Of a stretch of 64,000 nt of DNA, positions 54,964 through 64,000 are shown piece after piece. The translations under genes were made by a program, and so were the position numbers. Origin of the DNA: Lineus longissimus. Lineage: Eukaryota; Nemertea; Pilidiophora; Heteronemertea; Lineidae. Numbering within the stretch: position 1 is the first letter of the stretch; every line of letters starts with the position of its first letter. The notes beneath the pieces were generated by a model. It saw only the letters and a program-made list of their open reading frames with translations. It had not been told where the DNA came from and searched no databases. The stretch spans positions 6,951,001-7,015,000 of the forward strand of contig NC_088326.1 in assembly GCF_910592395.1 (NCBI RefSeq), in the 5' to 3' direction.

Positions 54964-55106
54964 AGATATTTTGGCAATCTGTTGAATTTTATCTCGTTTA
55001 TTCTTATCTTATTGCCTGGCTTTCTGCATAGATTGTTTAGTAACCTGTTGAATTTTATCTCGTTTATTCTTATCTTGCCTGGCTTTCTGCATAGATTGTT
55101 TAGTAA
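54964..55106 (-). repeat. 63-bp coding repeat of the Helentron basic region, distal part
   Basis: Two to three units of the repeat with ATCTCGTTTATTCTTATCTT and GGCTTTCTGCATAGATTGTT (plus strand). They encode MQKARQDDNKRDKIQQVT-like basic residues on minus. The array is cut at 55106 by the Harbinger-2 insertion and continues at 58082. Confidence 0.85.
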
Positions 55107-55441
55107 TGCCCGCTGTACACGATCCCTCAAAATTGGATGAAAAAAATTTGACCGAAAAGATTGATTGTGTATGGTGGGAAATTGGATGAAATATTTTCCA
55201 TCAATCAAAGATTGATGGAATAGAGCCGGTCCTATTTTTGAATGACGAATTGATAAAATTTGACCGTGTACAGCGGGCATGGATATTTATTGAACAATTA
55301 ACCCTATTGAATTGAATTGTTCGTGGGTTCACCGAAATCAATGATCGTCCATTCCTCCTTCATGATGACGGTGGTTATGCAATTTGACGGGTTTGTAATG
55401 CAAGGCCTAGATTCCACAGTTTGCCTCTCATAGACGACAAC

Positions 55442-57390
55442 ATGGGCTGGACGCAGAGGGCAGTGGAAATCATGATAGAGTCGTATAGGGCCCACCCAAT
55501 CCTATACAACACCAAAGATGCCCTGTACCACAATCGCGTTAAGAAGGAACTGGCCTACCAAGAGGTACTTGAGGATGTCTGCAAGGAAAAGAGTGACTGC
55601 ACGGTTGATGACGTGAAGAAAAAAATGAACGGGCTACGTAGCAACTTTGCTAGGGAAATGGAGAAGATAAACAAGACCAAAAGAAGTGGTGCTGCGGCAA
55701 AGGATGTGCACAAGCCAACCGTATGGTGGTTCCAGAAGCTGCTCTTTCTTAAGGACCACGTAGAGGCGAGGCCCAGTTCTTGCTCAATGTCGAGAGGCAC
55801 AGATTGCAATGAAACACTTGACAAGGTAATTAATTCTTAACATCATTTTATTTCTCTGACTACAACAGAATTATTCACTGACTGTATACACACACAGGTA
55901 TACAAGAATGGCTGCCTCATTCTACGCTGCAAATTTACCTTGCCACGATACTCGACCAATATTATTGACATAGGAGCAAAGGTAGTCTCTCTGAGCCTGA
56001 GCCGCATTTGTAGACCTGTTGCCAGCTTGAGATGAGATGCGTTCATATGCTACTTCCGACTTTCTCACCTCTCTCCAATCACCATCTGTTACCTGGCCTC
56101 TGCTCATGTCATCTCTATCCATGGAACTAGGAGGGAAGTACCGAGCAGGGCTCCTCGTGCGGAGATAGTTGTGAAGGGCGCATGTAGCAAGGATTACTCT
56201 CTCTACCTTATCGGGTGATAATAACATCGGTGCAAGAAGGACTCTGAAGCGATTTGCCAGAATCCCAAACGCATTCTCAACAATGCGTCTCGCCCTGCTC
56301 AGCCTGTAGTTAAAAATTCTGTGGTCAATATCAAGGTTTCGGAACGGGTACGGTTTCATCATGTAAGTATGCAGAGGGAATGCATCGTCTCCTACCAAAA
56401 AATAAGGAATTGGGGCGGTACAATATTTCAGGGGTTCAGCATCTGGAAAATCTATACTTCCGTCTACTATAGCCTTGTTTAGGTCACTTTTAGCAAAAAC
56501 ACCCCCATCTCCCACACGGCCATTTGTCCCTGCGTCAATCATAAGAAATTTATAGTCTGCATCAACCAAAGCGAATAGAATCAAACTATGGGTATTCTTG
56601 TAGTTGAAAAAGTACGATCCACACTTCAGAGGTGGGCGAAAAGTCACATGTTTGCCGTCGATAGCTCCAAGACAGTGGGATAGATTCCATCTGTACTCAA
56701 AATCTCTAGAAACCTGAAGCCACTCTTGTGCGTTCGCTGGCATCTGAAAAAAGGAAAAGTTGCAATGTTAACCTCCACTTTCAGGACTCCTCTGCTTATG
56801 ACGACTCCGACCAAGAGTTGCATGATGAATCACCACGTCCTGGAACGCCATCGGTAGGATACTCAGCAAAACCGTGCACATCCCAGGAACCGAGTAGACC
56901 TAAACCAAGGGCGAAAAAGAGTCGTTCTGTAGAGGAGTCAATGTTGCACACAGCAGCTGATGATTTGACTGAATTGAAAGATGCTGTTGTCAGCTCAAAC
57001 ATGAATGAAAGCACTAGTACACCAACGCAGAACGAGGACCAATTTGATATTTTTGGTAAATTTGTGGATTGCGAAATGCGCAGCCTGCAGCATGCTGACA
57101 TAAGGCAAAGTGCAAAAATGAAAATAAACATGGCGCTTCTTGATGCGCAAGAGTCTGAGTTGGGCAGAAATACTCAGTTGACTAGAAGAGTCCCTCCGCA
57201 GCACATTAATAATGCAACAGTTCCTCCTGGAAAACATGGTTACAACCAGCAGTGTTCCATCATGACGTATAACGGTCAGCCTAGTCGTAAAGATTTTCCA
57301 AATGTAACAACTTCAAATGCATGTAGCATGGGGAACACCGCTGATATTCTTGGTAATGCCATGATGCAAACATTTTACAGTACTGAATGA
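55442..57390 (+). CDS. MADF/BESS-type DNA-binding protein of Harbinger-2, two exons, intact
   Basis: Exon 1 55442-55825 (ATG at 55442, 128 codons), exon 2 56785-57390 (202 codons with stop): 329 residues. Donor AAG|GTAATT, acceptor CACTTTCAG, phase 0. Exon 1 encodes a MADF-like fold: IMIESYRAHPILYN, YHNRVKKELAYQEV, VKKKMNGLRSNF and VWWFQKL. Exon 2 has a basic patch (KPRAKKSR) and a BESS-like helix (FDIFGKFVDCEMRSL). Such a protein is the DNA-binding partner of Harbinger transposase. Exon 2 lies inside the intron of the transposase gene. AATAAA follows near 57437. Confidence 0.88.
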
Positions 57391-57959
57391 TTGTGCATTT
57401 AAGTATTTTGTTATTGTAAAGTCAGCTACAGCAAGAAATAAAAAATGGTTAAAAGGAAAACATTGCAGTGTCATTTTCATAGTGTTCGTATTACCTTTAT
57501 GAAATCGCCTTTCAAAACCGTGTAGAGGGCATCACACATCTCTGGAACAATTCTACCTATCGTGCAGGCGCTAATCCTTGTTGAAAACTCTAGACTTTGA
57601 AATGTTTCTCCAGTTGCCAAGAAACGCAACGTCACCGCTAAACGTTCGACAGGAGTGATTGCCTGGCGCATATTGGTGTCTGACCTATAAACGTATGGAG
57701 TGACTCTATCAACGAGATCAGCAAATATCTCTTCATCCATACGCAGATAGTTTTTGTAAGAAGCGGGGTCTTCCAGCCTGAGCTCCTCGTTTAGCATGGC
57801 ATATGCCCCTTTGGATGCTCTTCGAAGGATCCATGGCCGTGTCCAATATCGGCGTCGTCGTCGTCGTTTCTTCTTCAATGCGGCCATGGCTATTGCCATA
57901 GCAGCAACGGCAGCTGACGCAGCAACGGCCACAAGCAGTCTTGACTGCACGGGAGCCAT
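55922..57959 (-). CDS. HARBI1-like DDE transposase of Harbinger-2, two exons, intact
   Basis: Exon 1 57959-57495 (155 codons), exon 2 56743-55922 (274 codons with stop), 428 residues. The intron has a GTAATA donor and a TTTTTTCAG acceptor, phase 0. The N-terminus has an Ala-rich hydrophobic stretch then a run of eight basic residues (a possible nuclear localisation signal). Next are RMDEEIFADLVDRV and TLRFLATGETFQSLEF, typical of HARBI1 relatives. Catalytic residues: GAIDGKH (Asp184), VGDDAFPL (Asp274) and RRIVENAFG (Glu311), giving DD36E spacing. It would cut the element at its TIRs. Exon 2 lies wholly within the intron of the opposite-strand MADF gene. Confidence 0.92.
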
Positions 57960-58081
57960 TTTGTGAATGATTGGATGAAAATGATTGACCGTGTATGGCG
58001 GGACCCTCTACATACAAATTTGACCAAAAAGATTGATGAAAAGGTTTGATGAAAATGATTGACCGTGTACAGCGGCCATAA

Positions 58082-58640
58082 CCTGTTGAATTTTATCACG
58101 TTTATTGTCATCTTGCCTGGCTTTCTGCATAGATTGTTTAGTAACCTGTTGAATTTTATCACGTTTATTGTCATCTTGCCTGGCTTTCTGCATAGATTGT
58201 TTAGTAACCTGTTGAATTTTATCACGTTTATTGTCATCTTGCCTGGCTTTCTGCATAGATTGTTTGGAAACTGTTGAATTTTATCACGTTTACTGTCATC
58301 ATGTCTAGCTTTTTGCATTGATAATTTGGTAACCTCTTGGATTTTATCACATTTATTGTCATCTTGCCTGCCTTTTCGCATTGATAATTTGGTAACCTGT
58401 TGAATTTTATCACGTTTACTGTCATCGTGTCTAGCTTTTTGCATCAATGATAATTTGGTAACCTCTTGCATTTTATATCGTTTATTGTCATCTTGCCTGA
58501 CTCTTTGTTTAGAGAGTTTTTCAATTTCTCGGATTTGGCTGCGTTTACATCGATCTTCCCAAGCTTTCTTTTTAGCATTCTGTTGTCGTTTTTGTTCTTT
58601 TTTTTGCGGAAATCTTCCATTTCTCTTTTTGACTGCCAAT
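58082..58640 (-). pseudogene. Helentron basic linker with 63-bp coding repeats
   Basis: The minus strand encodes a very basic sequence starting about MAVKKRNGRFPQKK (58639) and passing into 21-residue repeats of the type KARQDDNKRDKIQQVTK. At DNA level TGTTGAATTTTATCACG starts at 58084, 58147 and 58210, 63 bp apart; older, diverged units extend to about 58480. A one-base deletion near 58270 shifts the frame. It lies between protease and zinc domain and is probably a flexible nucleic-acid-binding linker. Confidence 0.75.
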
Positions 58641-58689
58641 AAAGTTTATAACATTGAGCCTTTTTTTGTTTTTTAGATTGATCATCAAG

Positions 58690-59174
58690 TTATTTGCTAA
58701 TTAATTCATTTGATTGAGTTTTAGTTGAAGTTTTTTCTACATGTTTGTCTAAGTCAATGGTCTTACATGATTTAGATGGAGCCACCTTGGCATGTGAATT
58801 GTCTGTGCAAGCACCACATATCAGTACATTAGATGGATCTAGCCTTCTAAGACCAAGTCGTAAAGCATCATTTGTCACAAGCTGTACTTTGTAAAATGTT
58901 GCCTCAAAATTTCCTTTCTATGATTTGCAGCATGTTTCCTTATATATTGATCTAACTGGGAAGCATTTAAGAATGTGATTAAAATGGAAAACCCATCTGA
59001 CACAGGGTCGCCAAACCTGTCTCTACTATGAGAATCAAATACATAATACCTCTCATTAACATGCATAACAGTAAAAAACTGCGACCCAATTATAAGAATA
59101 ACTCCATATTGTGATGACAATTTATGCATAAACTGTTCCATTGATATAGCAGGCAAATTTTTTAAGTCAGTCAT
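58690..59174 (-). pseudogene. Helentron cysteine-protease-like domain, C-terminal part
   Basis: The minus strand encodes QFMHKLSSQYGVILIIG, FFTVMHVNERYYVFDSHSRD and FLNASQLDQYI: the His-containing half of a cysteine protease fold found in Helentrons and related viral and OTU-like proteases. The remainder (58878-58690) is in a shifted frame with CGAC and a Lys/Ser-rich tail. The Cys-containing half lies beyond the foldback insertion at about 59890-60150. Confidence 0.68.
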
Positions 59175-59890
59175 GCCAGGAAACGGGCGCGATCACGCCC
59201 GCGCCCGCAAACGCCCGTAAACTACTCTGCACGAGCGCTATCCATAACGCCCGCCGGACACTTGAGGGGCGCGTGCCGCCCGCCGATTCCCAGCACGATC
59301 GTGATTCATTTCCCGGATTCCAGAGTTCCATTTCGCGGAAATCTAGAGTCTCACTCAACGCGGTAATTATGCCGTTTAGCGCTGGGTACGCCAGGCTGTA
59401 CACTTCGCTATAGTTGGCGGTTGCTGCAGTGCGCGGTAATGGCATATCGAATCAGGATGGAACTAAGCATTACAAAGTGGATTGGAGGCGTTTTGAGAAT
59501 GTTTCTTCGCCGGGAGTTGGCTGCAAAAAGTGCATAGCAGATAAAACTAGTTTTTTGTCTAAATTCCTTATTCATAATGTAATAAATTGCCATGCCCGAC
59601 GGGCAGCATGACTTAGTCCTGCGACTTGCCCAGAAATTTTTTTACTCTGGAATTGTTTACAGGCGTCTCATGCGGCCGCAGGCGTGATCGCGCCCGTTTC
59701 CTGGCAGTAGTTTGCGGGCGCAGGCGTGATCACGGGCGCGGGCGTGATCGCGCCCGTTTACTGGCATGGCCCGCCCGCTGGACAGCTGGCGGGAGTGAAA
59801 AAAATAGTGCCTGTGGAAAGGGTTGCGGGAGTGACTGATGGTGCCCGTGGATTTTTCTCATGGCAGGCACTGCTAAGTGGTAAAAACAGA
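59170..59890. mobile_element. GC-rich foldback or MITE inserted in the Helentron protease
   Basis: GC content jumps sharply. GCCAGGAAACGGGCGCGATC near 59175 is repeated in inverted form at about 59690-59765 (complement of GCCAGTAAACGGGCGCGATC), with several CGTGATCACG and CGCGATCACG palindromes. Protease coding is interrupted across this block. GTCAGTC (59165-59172) and GACTGAC (59903-59909) may mark outer ends. No clean target duplication was found, so limits are approximate. Confidence 0.65.
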
Positions 59891-60674
59891 CATTATGCGA
59901 AGGACTGACACATTTCAGCTTAAAATTTTCATTGAAACATGAATGATAAGGTGGTAGTTGATCAACTGCTAGATAGCTTAGTGTGGGTAATTTTGATTTT
60001 ATTTGAAGATACCACAAGTCACCTTCATCTAAAACATCATCAAGATCTTGTGATTGCCAATGTGCTGGTGAAATGATAACTGAATACATCAGAGCAACTG
60101 CAGCATTTGCCACACATTGTTTCCCAATAGAAGCTTCCGAATATTTTTCATTGCCTTGGTGAAATGAACCTTGGGTGACATTTTTCACTAGAACATCATT
60201 GAATTGATCAAGGGGGCCAGGATTGGATTCAATATCATTGCACTGTTTGAGAATATTACATTTGTACAGCAGATAGTACATAGCATGAAGAAATATAGAC
60301 AATAAGAATGATTCGATACTTGAAAATGAATAATGACTTTCTTTGCTTATACTGTCTTGTTTGGAGTCGTATTGAACAAGCGATGCATCATCATGTGACT
60401 TTGTGTTTTGGAGTTTGATTTTGTTTCTATAATTAGCCATTTTTCTAGCAAACTATTTTTTCGAATTCATTCTTTCTTGCAATTCCTGTTGCTTCATCTT
60501 ATCATTCCTTAACTGCTGACAATTTTTGCACCAATTCTTAGTTTTACAAATGAATGCCAGCAAAAACCATATGGATGCATAATACCACGTAGACTTGTCA
60601 TCGATTCTGTTAGTTTTTTGATTCAACAAATTAATCATGCGATCAATTCCTTTGTAACCTATGTCTTCATTTGC
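59891..60674 (-). pseudogene. Helentron N-terminal region with 2A-like motif and protease Cys half
   Basis: The exon begins after TTTCAG at 60674. One in-frame TAG (60455-60453) separates a first part (KCKNCQQL Cys motif and Lys/Glu helix) from the second. The second part has a hydrophobic helix (SIFLHAMYYLLY) immediately before CNDIESNPGP, a match to the 2A consensus D-x-E-x-N-P-G-P (60236-60213). About 30 residues later comes GKQCVANAAVALMYS, with the likely catalytic Cys, and LDDVLDEGDLWYL. 2A peptides make ribosomes skip the Gly-Pro bond, releasing the upstream peptide. Here that would separate a hydrophobic leader from the protease-Rep-helicase polyprotein. Confidence 0.72.
60213..60236 (-). 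other. 2A-like ribosome-skipping motif (DIESNPGP)
   Basis: The eight codons read Asp-Ile-Glu-Ser-Asn-Pro-Gly-Pro, all consensus positions satisfied, preceded by a hydrophobic segment of about 20 residues and a Cys as in many cellular 2A sequences. Confidence 0.8.
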
Positions 60675-60873
60675 CTGAAATATGAGCAATTAATACTTAT
60701 TAGCATATAATTGTAATTGCGACATCCACATTCAGCATGTGCAGTCAATTGAGTTGGCTGACTCTTTCTTTGTGCATTGGATACATAACAGCCAATTGCA
60801 GACCGATACTGAAAAAGATCATTACCCATGATTAGAACGATTTTTCAAGTATATTGATTCAATGATTGAGCAA
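60675..60873. other. Upstream intron or leader of the Helentron
   Basis: Pyrimidine-poor AT-rich DNA preceding the TTTCAG acceptor at 60675-60680. An upstream exon was not identified. Confidence 0.3.
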
Positions 60874-61751
60874 TTAGATTCCAAGTCCAATAAAAAATTC
60901 TTTCAATAATGATTTCAGTTTGTCCAATAAATAAACAGCACCTTGTATGAACACATGATAGGTATTGAGATAAAGTCATACAAAAAGTTCAAATTTTCGG
61001 CCCTAAATAAGGGCCTTCTTCAGGCACTATCACGAGAGTAAACTACTAGTACGGCAGCAAATACAATACAATAATAAAGGAAAACTAAAAAGGTGTGAAA
61101 AACAAAGAGGCAAGCAGAGTCTAAACAATATAACATAAGGAAAAGTCCAGGTAAGAGGATTAAAGTAACTGAGTAGCATAGTAGAAAGGGATCAGCAATG
61201 TGTGTTCAACCCGTGCGGTGTAATGGATCTAATAGTCCACATCCAGCGTTTCTCAACTTCTTCAGTTTGTGATGTTCAATTTGTAATCTTCAATTGGTGA
61301 TTTTCAATTTGTGATTTTCAATTTGTGATTTTCAATTTGTGATCTTCAATTGGTATTTTTTATTTGTAATTTTGGTAACAGTGAGTGCTTTACGCTTCTC
61401 TCATAGTTAGTGTTATTTACGAGTGCTAACGCTTATCTCACAAATAAGTTGGTAACAGTGAGTGCTTTATGCTTCTCTCACAGTTAGTAGTATTTGTGAG
61501 TGCAAACGCTTATCTCACAAATAAGTTGGTAACAGTGAGTGCTTTACGCTTCTCTCACAGTTAGTGGTATTTGCGAGTGCTAACGCTTATCTCACAAATA
61601 AGTTGGTAACAGTGAGTGCTTTTAGGCTTCTCTCACAGTTAGTAATATTTGTGAGTGCTAACGCTTATCTCACAAATAAGTTGGCAATTGTGGGTGTGAA
61701 ACACGGCACACTTAGCAGCGACTGCTTCTCGTGATTGGACTTGGAATCTAA
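60874..61751. mobile_element. Small non-autonomous element with 18-bp inverted ends and internal tandem repeats
   Basis: TTAGATTCCAAGTCCAAT at 60874-60891 and its exact complement at 61734-61751. Inside: a GGCCCT/AGGGCC hairpin near 61000-61016, a 16-bp TTCAATTTGTGATT repeat (about 61260-61345) and a 77-bp tandem repeat. No coding frame. No target duplication identified. Confidence 0.6.
61374..61683. repeat. 77-bp tandem repeat, four units
   Basis: GGTAACAGTGAGTGCTTTA-type starts at 61374, 61451, 61528 and 61605. Each unit has two GTGAG...CTCAC dyads (around TGCTTTACGCTTCT and TGCTAACGCTTAT), so each could form two small hairpins. Confidence 0.88.
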
Positions 61752-61756
61752 ATCTC

Positions 61757-61835
61757 AGTCAGTGGACACCTGACTACAGCCAGAAAATAACATGCAGGCA
61801 ATCTGTACATAAAAAGCAAAGTAGCATGAAACATC
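61757..61835. repeat. Short dispersed repeat, partner of 38665-38745
   Basis: Shares GCCAGAAAAT, ACATGCA.G.AATCTGTA and AAAAAGCAAA in the same order and orientation. Confidence 0.5.
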
Positions 61836-61899
61836 CAGAAGCCATTGTGCTCACTGTATGGTCGACTCTAATGGTAGACAAGAATATCCTTAGATTAAC

Positions 61900-63720
61900 T
61901 ACAGGCAATTTACATCATTTGACCTCTGTGACCTTAAAAAGTAGGTCACATTGACCTTATTTATAATCAACATGTAAGGATGCCAATGGTGTCTACACAG
62001 CAAATTGACAAATAATAACAAAATGCGCTACTTTTTCAATTTAAGAGTTCGACATCTGTGACCTTGAAAAGTACATCTTACTGACTTAATTTTTGGTCAA
62101 CATGTATGATGTACAGCTGCCTAATAGGTGTCTACATACTAAATTTGTAGAATACACCACAAATAATGACAAAACATGTCACTTTCGATGAAATTTCAAG
62201 AGTTTGACCTCTGTGACCTTGAAAAGTATGTCAAATCAAAAATAGGGATTGACATATGATGCATAACTGCTAGCAGTACCTACCATATTTTTTTTTCAAC
62301 TTTTTAAGACCAGTATTAAGGGAGAAAACGCATATTTTCAATTTTGACATTTGGCCCCCTGGTGGCCAAACCGTGAATCAAATGGTGCCGCAATTCTGTC
62401 ACTGAGTAGCGGTCACCTAGAAGTATGTGTGTATCAAGTTAGAGCTCAGTTGCTCCAGCGGTTCCAAAATGTGCCGCCTATGTCTAACGGCGGCGCCATC
62501 GGCAGATTTTGACCTCTATGACCTTGAAAAATATGTCAAATCAAAAAACCGGAGGATATGCGATGAATCATTGCTAGAAGCACCTACCATATTTTTTTCA
62601 AATTTTTCGGGCCAGTATCTGCAGGGAGTAAACACAGATTTTCAATTTTGACATTAGGCCCCCTGGTGGCCAAACTGCGAATTATATGAGGCCGCAATTC
62701 TGTCTCTGAGTAGCGGTCACCTAGGAGTGTGTGTGTAACACGTTAGAGCTCAGTTGCTCCAGCAGTTCCAAAACGTGCCGCCTTTGTCTAACGGCGGCGG
62801 CGCCACTGGCAGATTTTGACCTCTCTGACCTTGAAAAGTACGTCAAATCAATGAAATGGCCATTGTGCTCACCTCATGTGGAGGAAAGATGGATGAAGAG
62901 CATGGTATTGTGTCATGTAGTGTTAGGTTTGATGTAGGTCCAACCAATTACAATTTCCCAAAATGGCCAATTTACAGTACATTTGACTTCTGTGACCTTG
63001 AAAAGTAGGTCAAATCAAAAAAGACCGGGGTGACACATTGAATGGTTGTTAGAATTAGATGTACCTATGATATAAAATTGGTGCCAATCGGGCAAGTAAT
63101 TAAGGAATAATAGCATTTTGAAGAATTTGGGATTTGGCCCCCTCCCTGGAGGCCAAACGGCAAATCAGATCAAACCAAACTTCGGTACCCGAGATCACCT
63201 GACCAATGGGTTCATATGTACTTAATTTGTGATCAATAATCATTGCGGTTAAGAAATGTGCCACAGTTATGCCCTGACGGCCAATTTACGCCATTTGACC
63301 TCGGTGACCTTGAAAAGTAGGTCAAATTGTGTGACATATACTGTATGGTGGTTAGATTTACCCATGATATCAAATTGGTGGCAATCGGGCAAGAAGTTAA
63401 GGAATAATCACATTTGTAAGGTTTTTGGATTTTTGCCCCCTGGCGGTCAAGTGGTGAATCATATTGGACCGAACTTCGGTCCCTGAGATCACCTGACAAA
63501 GGGGTACATGTGTACCAAATTTGGGATCAATAGTCATTGCAGTTTAGAAACGTGCCATAGTTACATCCTAATGGCCAATTTACGCCATTTGACCTCTGTG
63601 ACCTTGAAAAGTACGTCAAATCAAAAACCTGTATGACATGTGATGTATCCTTGCTAGGAGAACCTACCATAAAAGTTTTATTGAAAACGGATCATTAATA
63701 GGAGACATATCAGTGTACAA
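61900..63720. repeat. Cluster of TGACCT/AGGTCA dispersed-repeat units
   Basis: Seven or eight copies of the core GACCTCTGTGACCTTGAAAA (near 61920, 62050, 62207, 62513, 62818, 62986, 63297 and 63590), spaced about 130-310 bp and often followed by AGTAGGTCAAATCAAAAA. Several carry GGCCCCCTGGTGGCCAAAC and TAGCGGTCACCTAG. Related copies lie at 7.1-8.3 kb and 31.44-31.74 kb. Short open frames here are repeat artefacts. Confidence 0.85.
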
Positions 63721-64000
63721 CCTGGGTCAAAACTTATACAAAATAGGCCAAAGTCAGCCTCGTTCTGGATTGACCTAGTTTGTGTACTATCTAGTGCATT
63801 CCAGTTTCAATGCACTATGATCTCAGATAGTGCTTTGATAGCTTGGGTCATTATTTGAAATGACTCTGACACAGCCCAAATCTTTTTTTACCCCAATAAA
63901 CATGCTTAATATTGTTAGATACATACCACACTACAATCCTAATGCAACATGTATTCCATTTAAGCACTTTTGAGAGCATAAAATGCATTTCATTGTGAGT
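63721..64000. other. No feature recognised at window end
   Basis: AT-rich DNA with no coding, repeat or RNA signal I can support. Confidence 0.4.

Larger units (their letters stand above)
55107..58078. mobile_element. PIF/Harbinger DNA transposon (Harbinger-2), 2972 bp, apparently intact
   Basis: Ends TGCCCGCTGTACACG (55107) and the complement of TGGCCGCTGTACACG (58078), flanked by TAA (55104-55106 and 58079-58081), the canonical Harbinger target. Removal rebuilds the 63-bp Helentron repeat (TTTAGTAACCTGTTG). It holds an intact two-exon DDE transposase on minus and an intact two-exon MADF-type gene on plus. GACCGTGTACAGCGG-like copies occur subterminally (about 55262, 57982 and 58061). Confidence 0.93.

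Noticed and set aside
61374-61683. CRISPR-like array
   Set aside because: Directly abutting 77-bp tandem repeats without unique spacers, in a eukaryotic setting.
62427-62937. Two similar short open frames with CRLCLTAA
   Set aside because: They are the same dispersed repeat read twice, not related genes.

Overview
This is a eukaryotic, animal-type stretch made almost entirely of transposable elements nested in one another. Spliced genes with GT-AG introns, LTR and non-LTR retrotransposons, PIF/Harbinger, hAT-like and pogo-like transposons, a Helentron, and dispersed repeats with AGCTCACC palindromes or TGACCT half-sites all point to a marine invertebrate. A mollusc or another lophotrochozoan is likely and a lancelet or hemichordate is possible; the species cannot be fixed from the sequence. 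No host housekeeping gene, tRNA or rRNA gene was recognised.

Layout. 1-4.3 kb: the 3' part of a Ty3/gypsy element with an intact gag-pol frame and a 3' LTR. 4.3-9.1 kb: no gene; dispersed repeats, including two AGCTCACC-type units. 9.1-18.66 kb: a minus-strand BEL/Pao element whose pol has lost reverse transcriptase and RNase H in frame. Its gag is split by a 3.8-kb Harbinger element (13844-17651; 3-bp CTG duplication). 18.66-19.36 kb: an unrecognised coding fragment. 19.9-26.3 kb: a second, badly frameshifted Ty3/gypsy element on the minus strand. 26.9-29.07 kb: a truncated hAT-like transposase fused to a 156-bp satellite, then an 85-bp repeat. 29.07-32.63 kb: a Russian-doll insertion: a TTA-flanked MITE holds a truncated LINE (15-bp duplication), which holds a pogo-like transposon (TA duplication). 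A segment of about 1.2 kb around 32.13-33.34 kb is tandemly duplicated, and the second copy is split by another LINE (33.49-36.11 kb).

36.7-60.7 kb is one large minus-strand Helentron. Read 5' to 3' on its own strand, it has a 2A-like ribosome-skipping motif, a cysteine-protease-like domain, a basic 21-residue repeat region, a DUF6570-like zinc domain, a HUH Rep domain, the helicase C-terminal part, an AP-type endonuclease and a separate three-exon RPA-like gene. It is a relic with stop codons and a deleted helicase core. It is interrupted by three insertions: a GC-rich foldback in the protease, an apparently intact Harbinger element (55107-58078, TAA duplication), and a 10.3-kb DNA transposon (44039-54385, TTAA duplication) carrying an intact ten-exon gene of 1113 codons. 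60.9-64 kb holds a small MITE with 77-bp repeats and a cluster of TGACCT/AGGTCA repeats.

The strongest candidate for an undescribed system is the 10.3-kb TTAA-flanked transposon. Its spliced product has zinc-binding modules, a probable D-D-E RNase H-like core and a C2H2 finger, and does not look like piggyBac or Kolobok. The second notable system is the Harbinger element at 55-58 kb, whose two antisense genes are interdigitated: each gene's second exon lies inside the other's intron. Several insertion boundaries are proved internally, because removing the insert restores the interrupted repeat or reading frame exactly.
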